From contig JAPYTD010000045.1 of NCBI GenBank assembly GCA_029936315.1, positions 1 to 36,544 on the forward strand: 36,544 nt of DNA, written 5' to 3'. The notes beneath the pieces are model-generated. The model worked only from the letters and a program-made list of their open reading frames with translations, was not told the DNA's origin and ran no database searches. Within the stretch, counting starts at the first letter, position 1, and each line of letters starts with the position of its first letter. This document shows, one piece after another, positions 32,470-36,544 of this stretch. This stretch comes from Planctomycetota bacterium. GTDB taxonomy: Bacteria; Planctomycetota; UBA1135; UBA2386. The position numbers and the translations under genes are program-made.

Positions 32470-33018
32470 ATGTACGGACTGATTCATCGTGCGATACGTG
32501 ATTGTGTCAAGACTGAGTACGGTGATAGCGCGTGGGGTCGCATCGCCGAGACTGCATCCCTAGATGACTCCATGTTCGTCAGCATGCAGGCGTATCCTGA
32601 CGAACTAACTCTCAGCATGCTGGGAACAGCCTGCGAGGAGCTGGACGCGGATCTCTCACAACTCCTACATCAATTCGGGCGCTACTGGGTACTGCATACG
32701 GCGCGTAAGGGATACGGCCCACTGTTCTCCTTCAGCGGAGACAACATGCGTTCCTTCCTATCTAACCTCAACGCAATGCATGAGCATCTTGCGGTCTCTT
32801 TCGCAAACCTCCGGCAACCATCATTCAAAGTTGAGGACATGTCGGCCGAAGTGATACATCTGCACTACGAGAGCCCTCGCGATGGACTAACTGATTTCGT
32901 TGTGGGTTTGATATCAGGGCTAAGCGAGCACTTTGATGAGCCTGTGGAGTGCACCGTGATCGAAGAAAAGGCCAAAGGCGCACCCCACGATGTCTTTAGG
33001 CTGCAATTCTCGTCGTGA
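32470..33018 (+). CDS. H-NOX (HNOB) haem gas-sensor protein
   Basis: The frame is open from 32011, but the H-NOX domain begins at the ATG at 32470, which follows a GAGAGAGA purine stretch. The 182-residue protein matches the family along its length: MYGLIHRAIRDCVKTEYG, FVSMQAYPDELTLSML, FGRYWVLHTARKGYG, then NLNAMHEHL with the proximal haem ligand H104, and the haem-propionate motif Y133-x-S135-x-R137 in HYESPRDGL. Stand-alone H-NOX proteins bind NO (and in some cases O2) and control a partner kinase or cyclase encoded next door. Here the partner is the hybrid kinase whose GTG start overlaps this stop codon. A soluble cytoplasmic protein; no signal peptide or membrane segment. Confidence 0.95.
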   Translation: MYGLIHRAIRDCVKTEYGDSAWGRIAETASLDDSMFVSMQAYPDELTLSMLGTACEELDADLSQLLHQFGRYWVLHTARKGYGPLFSFSGDNMRSFLSNLNAMHEHLAVSFANLRQPSFKVEDMSAEVIHLHYESPRDGLTDFVVGLISGLSEHFDEPVECTVIEEKAKGAPHDVFRLQFSS

Positions 33019-34940
33019 TCGATCCGGCGGCCTGTCAGCAGATCTTCCCATTCTGCTTCGCCCTGGATGCCGCATCTCTGCGCGTCGCATTCGTAGGCCG
33101 GTCTCTACATAGTCGCATCCCGGACAAGGGGCAGCGGCTGTTTGCCGATTGCTTCAGCCCCGTGCGCCCGAAGAAGGCGATCACGACAGAATCGATCAAG
33201 CAGTGTGTCGCTCACCCGCTCGTCTTGTCGGTGACCGGCACAGAATTGCTATTGAGCGGTGCATTCTATTTGTTGAGTGACCGCTACTTGTTCTTGGGAA
33301 GCCCAATAGTTGATTCCGTCAACGAACTGTTGCCGCTCAACCTGAAGATCGACGACTTCGCGCCCCAAGACCTAGTCATCACTCACCTTCTCCAGCTACA
33401 GAAGATGGAGACGTCGGCAACTGAGTCGATCGAGGCAGCGAATCGCCTGAATGAGCAACAACAGATCTATCGAAGCATCGTTGATCAGTCGCACGACATC
33501 ATCGTCGCGGTCGACAAGCATGGTCGGGTGTCGCATGCAAATCCCCGAGCGCGGGCTACGCTTGGCGAAGAGATCGTCGGCAAACGAGGCTCACGACTGC
33601 TCACGCCAGACAGCCGCAAGATCTGGAAACGGGCAGCTGCCAACCTTGTCGGCGATGCAGGGTCGCACTGGGTAGAACTTGACCTTGTTGGCTGCACAGG
33701 CACCTCGCTCCAAGTCGAGGGCCACCTCGTGCTCAATCTGGAAGTCGGTCACGGAGCAGTGATTACCGCAATCCTGCGAGACGTTACTCGGCGCAAGCAA
33801 ACGGAAGCCGAGTTGCGTCTCAGCAACGAGAAGTTGCAGCAGGCTCGCCGAATGGAGTCACTCGGTCGCTTCGCTGGGGGCATTGCCCACGACTTCAATA
33901 ACCTTCTGGGTGTAATCAGTGGTGTGGCCGAACTACTTCAAGGAGACATGGAGCCCGAAGATTCGCGGCAGTCGGACATCGAGATGATCCTGTCGACGGT
34001 CAAGAAGGGTGCTGCGTTATCTCGGCAGATCTTCCAGTTCAGTCAGCAGCAGGCACCAGCCAAGGGCCGAGCAGATGTAGCTGCACTCACGCGTGGCATG
34101 ACAGCGATTCTTCAGCGAGCTGTTGGGCCAAACATCGACCTGAGCATTTCGATCCTGACAGAGCCCGCCATGGTCGAAATCTCACCGGTTCAGTACGAGC
34201 AGATGCTCATGAACCTGGTCGTTAATGCTGTCCACGCCATGCCAGACGGTGGCAGCCTGCTTATCGAAGTCGATCAAGACGAGAGTCGCGATAAGGTCTT
34301 CTTCAAGGTGGAAGATTCCGGCGAGGGCATCGAACCCGACGTGCTACGCCGTATCTTCGAGCCCTTCTACTCGACGCGTAGCCCGGGGCTCGGCTCAGGA
34401 CTTGGCCTTAGCGTTGTTTACGGCATCGTCAAAGGTGCCGGTGGCGGAGTCCATGTCGATAGCAAGGTAGGTGCGGGGGCGAAGTTTCGAGTCACTCTAC
34501 CTGCGAGCAAATCGGGACCAGACGAAGATGAGATCTCGAGTGTTGCCAGCGGCTGGAGACAAGTCGTGCAGCCCGGCGCGCGCGTGGTCCTCTTAGAAGA
34601 TCAACCCGATCTTCGAAGCTTGACCATCCGCGCGCTTCGGCAAATGGGTCTGGAAGCGCAGGCCTTCGGCAGTCTGGCGGATGCAAGGAGGGGCTTTGAT
34701 GCTTACCAAGGTGCCCCAGACCTCTTCATCACGGACGTCACTTTGACCGACGGCAATGGCCTGGACCTCGCAGAAGAACTCGCCAATCAAGGCAAGTTGA
34801 AGAAGGTCATCATCATTACAGGCAATGCAGACTTTGATCGTGTGGGATCACTTACATCCGAGCATGGATGGGAACTGCTGATCAAGCCGTTCCAGTTACG
34901 AGAGCTAAACGATTTGGTGGCCAAAGCAATCGGTCGGTAG
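33015..34940 (+). CDS. HNOBA-PAS hybrid histidine kinase, partner of H-NOX
   Basis: The GTG at 33015 overlaps the H-NOX stop codon (GTGA). The 641-residue protein has, in order: an HNOBA (H-NOX associated) domain at about 8-130 (FPFCFALDAASLRVAFVGRS, YLFLGSPIVDSVNELL, DFAPQDLVITHLLQLQ); a short coiled helix; a PAS domain at about 150-260 (SHDIIVAVDKHGRVSHANPR); a HisKA dimerisation helix with phospho-acceptor H292 in GGIAHDFNNLL; a HATPase domain (N404 in MNLVVNAVHAM, D434-x-G436 in VEDSGEG, GLGSGLGLSVVYG); and a receiver domain at about 523-640 with phosphorylation site D574 in LFITDVTLTDG and K624. No membrane segments are seen. Gas binding to H-NOX is expected to inhibit or activate autophosphorylation; the final output protein is not encoded next door. 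Confidence 0.95.
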   Translation: MIDPAACQQIFPFCFALDAASLRVAFVGRSLHSRIPDKGQRLFADCFSPVRPKKAITTESIKQCVAHPLVLSVTGTELLLSGAFYLLSDRYLFLGSPIVDSVNELLPLNLKIDDFAPQDLVITHLLQLQKMETSATESIEAANRLNEQQQIYRSIVDQSHDIIVAVDKHGRVSHANPRARATLGEEIVGKRGSRLLTPDSRKIWKRAAANLVGDAGSHWVELDLVGCTGTSLQVEGHLVLNLEVGHGAVITAILRDVTRRKQTEAELRLSNEKLQQARRMESLGRFAGGIAHDFNNLLGVISGVAELLQGDMEPEDSRQSDIEMILSTVKKGAALSRQIFQFSQQQAPAKGRADVAALTRGMTAILQRAVGPNIDLSISILTEPAMVEISPVQYEQMLMNLVVNAVHAMPDGGSLLIEVDQDESRDKVFFKVEDSGEGIEPDVLRRIFEPFYSTRSPGLGSGLGLSVVYGIVKGAGGGVHVDSKVGAGAKFRVTLPASKSGPDEDEISSVASGWRQVVQPGARVVLLEDQPDLRSLTIRALRQMGLEAQAFGSLADARRGFDAYQGAPDLFITDVTLTDGNGLDLAEELANQGKLKKVIIITGNADFDRVGSLTSEHGWELLIKPFQLRELNDLVAKAIGR

Positions 34941-34946
34941 TGCGGT

Positions 34947-34964
34947 GCCCGCCAGAAGGCGGGC
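34947..34964 (+). terminator. short hairpin after the kinase gene
   Basis: GCCCGCC, a loop of AGAA and GGCGGGC form a perfect 7-bp GC-rich stem starting six bases after the stop codon of the hybrid kinase. No T-run follows, so it is a hairpin of uncertain terminator strength. Confidence 0.55.
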
Positions 34965-35013
34965 CACAAGCCAACAGGGCCACACAACAAGCAGTAACTG
35001 ATGCCGGATGCTG

Positions 35014-35060
35014 CGGGCATAGGACGTTCAAAGTGCGGCTCGGACCACCCGAACCCCACC
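35014..35060 (+). repeat. dispersed repeat module A, copy A4
   Basis: It reads GGGCATAGGACGTTCAAAG, then TGCGGCTCGGACCACCCGAA and CCCCACC. It is nearly the same as copy A2. A (CA)6 run follows at 35061-35073, and module B begins at 35096, so this is the best-preserved full element. Confidence 0.82.
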
Positions 35061-35073
35061 CACACACACACAC
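35061..35073 (+). repeat. CA dinucleotide run
   Basis: Six CA units plus a C lie between module A and module B of the full repeat element. Such a short run could vary in length between strains. Confidence 0.75.
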
Positions 35074-35095
35074 GATCTCGCCCGAACGACACCCA

Positions 35096-35186
35096 GTCAA
35101 CCCACCCGCCTCCCCGCATCACTACGTGACTTTCCGCCAGCAACGTCACCCACCGAACGCACCGCTCCCCCACTAAGACCTCGCCA
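35096..35186 (+). repeat. dispersed repeat module B, copy B2
   Basis: It starts GTCAACCCACCCGCC and ends CACTAAGACCTCGCCA. It differs from copy B1 (28642-28732) at only a few positions. The stem-loop is present as GTGACTTT and AACGTCAC, with one mismatch relative to B1. Confidence 0.85.
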
Positions 35187-35194
35187 GCACCTGA

Positions 35195-36544
35195 TCACAC
35201 GCCTTTCGCGGGGGGTGTAGGTGATTCAAGCTGCGGTGCGGACCGCCCGAACCCGATTGCGAGCGATCCGCGGGCTGATCGTCGGCGCCGCCAGCACCAT
35301 GCGAGCCATACGACGCCGCAGCCGGCCGCCGCCAGAGCGATGGTGAAGCCAGCACGCACCGGCGCCGGCCGGTAGAGCATCTCGAGCCGCTGGCGGCCGC
35401 GCACGACGGGCACGGCGCGGAAGCACGTCATCGCGCGCAGGATCGGCAGCTGCTGCCGCGCGCCTTCGGCGTCGACGCGGAACGCGAGCCAGCCCGGGTC
35501 CCACGTGTCGGCGACGACGAGGTATCCGGGCGCGTCGGCCTCGACGTCCCACAGCAGCCGCTCGTCGTCGTCGACGAGCCAGCGCACCTGCGGCGCCGGG
35601 TCGTGCGAGTCCGTCGGCTCCTCGCGAGCCCTTCCTGGATCCGTCGCCGTCGCCAGCGGGAGCTGATGGACGAGAACCTCGGCGCGCGGGTCCGTCGCGC
35701 CGGCGTGCAGCAGACGCAGCGCCTCTGCGTCGTCGACGACACGCGCGCTCGGCACGAGGCGCGCGCGCGGCAGCACGTCCGGGTTGCGGTAGATCCACAG
35801 CTCGCCCGGCTCGCCGGTCGGCGGATACACCTCGCGACCCGCGAGCGCCGCGATCGGTCGGGCCGCGATCAAGAACCGCACGCCGGCGACGTCGAGCACG
35901 AGCGAGTCTGCGTCGGCGACCGCGATGCCGGCGAACCCGACCGACGCCCAAAGGCTGGCGAGCGGGCGCCAGAGCTTCAGGTAGGACAGCGTCGTCAGCG
36001 CCTGGTAGCCCTGCGCGTCACGCAGGCGGTAGAGTACGTTCTGGTTGCAGTGGAAGAGCGCTGGCCGATCCGCGACGGCGCGCGCGCGGTTGTCGCTGAC
36101 GCGGAGGTAGCGGTCGTGGCCCAGCTCGTCGGCGAGGAACTCGAGCGCCGGCGTCGTCGGATACAGCCGACTCTTGGTGACCGGCAGGTTGACCGGGATC
36201 CAGTAGGCGAGCAGATCCAGCAAGGCGACGAGCAGCAGCCCCAGCCCGAACACCGTGGTAGCGATGCGTTCGCGTCGCCGCAGCCACAAGAGAGCGGCCA
36301 CGGACAGCGCCGTCGCCGCCATCGCCCACAGGTCCGTGCGCAACCCGGACGGCCAGCCTGCCGCGTGCGCGATCGTCGCGAGCGCGGCGGCGGCGGCGCC
36401 TATCGTAGCCGTGGTGGCGAGCAGCGCCGCGCCCACGCGCGATTGCGCGCCGGCGACCAGGACCGAGAAGCCGCACGCGGCCAGCGCCGGCAGCGTGAAC
36501 GACAGCAGCATCACCGCGCGTGCCGGCGCGCCGACGTCGAAGCC
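35195..36544 (-). CDS. YfhO-like polytopic membrane protein, N-terminus outside window
   Basis: The frame is open to the right edge, so only the last 449 codons are seen. Four hydrophobic segments lie near the visible N-terminal side (MMLLSFTLPALAACGFSVLV and three more down to about LLLVALLDLLAYWI). A soluble part with the YfhO pattern follows (TKSRLYPTTPALEFLADELG, LFHCNQNVLYRLRDAQGYQA, APGYLVVADTWDPGWLAFRV), and a last transmembrane helix (FTIALAAAGCGVVWLAWCW). YfhO proteins are linked to glycosylation of cell-envelope polymers such as lipoteichoic acid, and are large GT-C-like membrane proteins. The last residues (FGRSAPQLESPTP) are encoded by repeat module A5, so the original C-terminus was probably replaced when the repeat arrived. 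Confidence 0.87.
   Translation of the reverse strand, partial: GFDVGAPARAVMLLSFTLPALAACGFSVLVAGAQSRVGAALLATTATIGAAAAALATIAHAAGWPSGLRTDLWAMAATALSVAALLWLRRRERIATTVFGLGLLLVALLDLLAYWIPVNLPVTKSRLYPTTPALEFLADELGHDRYLRVSDNRARAVADRPALFHCNQNVLYRLRDAQGYQALTTLSYLKLWRPLASLWASVGFAGIAVADADSLVLDVAGVRFLIAARPIAALAGREVYPPTGEPGELWIYRNPDVLPRARLVPSARVVDDAEALRLLHAGATDPRAEVLVHQLPLATATDPGRAREEPTDSHDPAPQVRWLVDDDERLLWDVEADAPGYLVVADTWDPGWLAFRVDAEGARQQLPILRAMTCFRAVPVVRGRQRLEMLYRPAPVRAGFTIALAAAGCGVVWLAWCWRRRRSARGSLAIGFGRSAPQLESPTPPAKGV
35212..35254 (+). repeat. dispersed repeat module A, copy A5
   Basis: It reads GGGGTGTAGGTGATTCAAGC, then TGCGGTGCGGACCGCCCGAA and CCC. It is almost identical to copy A1. It overlaps the 3' end of the YfhO-like gene on the opposite strand and lies 25 bp after module B2. 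Confidence 0.82.

Noticed and set aside
35014..35186. Repeat array as a possible CRISPR
   Set aside because: The copies are dispersed, not regularly spaced by unique spacers, and no cas gene is present.
1..36544. tRNA, rRNA or riboswitch genes
   Set aside because: No cloverleaf, rRNA-like or known riboswitch-like sequence was recognised by reading; a covariance-model scan was not possible here.

Overview
The window looks like a piece of a Planctomycetota chromosome. The strongest evidence is the gene content. There is a translationally coupled pair made of a DUF1549/DUF1553 cytochrome-like protein and a Tat-exported DUF1501 protein (19340-23316). A DUF1592-type protein with a CxxCH haem motif runs off the left edge. 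There is also a small TIGR03067-type protein, and many exported proteins that end in the C-terminal modules typical of this phylum. The DNA is GC-rich, Shine-Dalgarno sequences are mostly weak, and most genes are transcribed singly. The lineage cannot be fixed from this window alone.

Layout, left to right. 1-5035: a truncated DUF1592-like haem protein, an exported transglutaminase-like protein and an unknown exported protein. 5317-9662: two convergent genes, a secreted calpain-like cysteine protease fused to RTX calcium-binding repeats and a LamG/prenyltransferase-repeat protein, separated by a 13-bp palindrome. 9770-11659: a GT-C type membrane glycosyltransferase with a C-terminal EF-hand. 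11660-14335: a disturbed region with two broken pieces of secreted proteins that meet at a dispersed repeat, then a GH51 arabinofuranosidase gene that looks AT-richer than its neighbours. 14468-18363: the GTPase/ATPase YchF and a three-gene ABC-2 exporter operon. 18656-24102: a small secreted protein, the DUF1501/DUF1549-DUF1553 pair and the TIGR03067 lipoprotein-like gene. 24239-30612: large secreted proteins (a gingipain-like protein, a GH18 chitinase-like protein, an unknown one) and an integrase remnant. 30761-32384: an N-formylglutamate amidohydrolase gene preceded by a broken PARG-like macrodomain gene and another secreted-protein fragment. 32470-34940: an H-NOX gas sensor coupled by a GTGA overlap to an HNOBA-PAS hybrid histidine kinase. 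35195-36544: the C-terminal part of a YfhO-like membrane protein.

The most unusual structural feature is a two-module dispersed repeat. Module A (about 45 bp) occurs five times plus one short piece. Module B (about 90 bp, with a stem-loop) occurs twice plus one degenerate copy. All copies point the same way, and they sit at gene ends and beside broken genes. The best functional unit is the H-NOX/hybrid-kinase operon, probably a nitric oxide or oxygen sensing two-component system. The secreted RTX-calpain is the most unusual single protein. No tRNA, rRNA or CRISPR array was seen.
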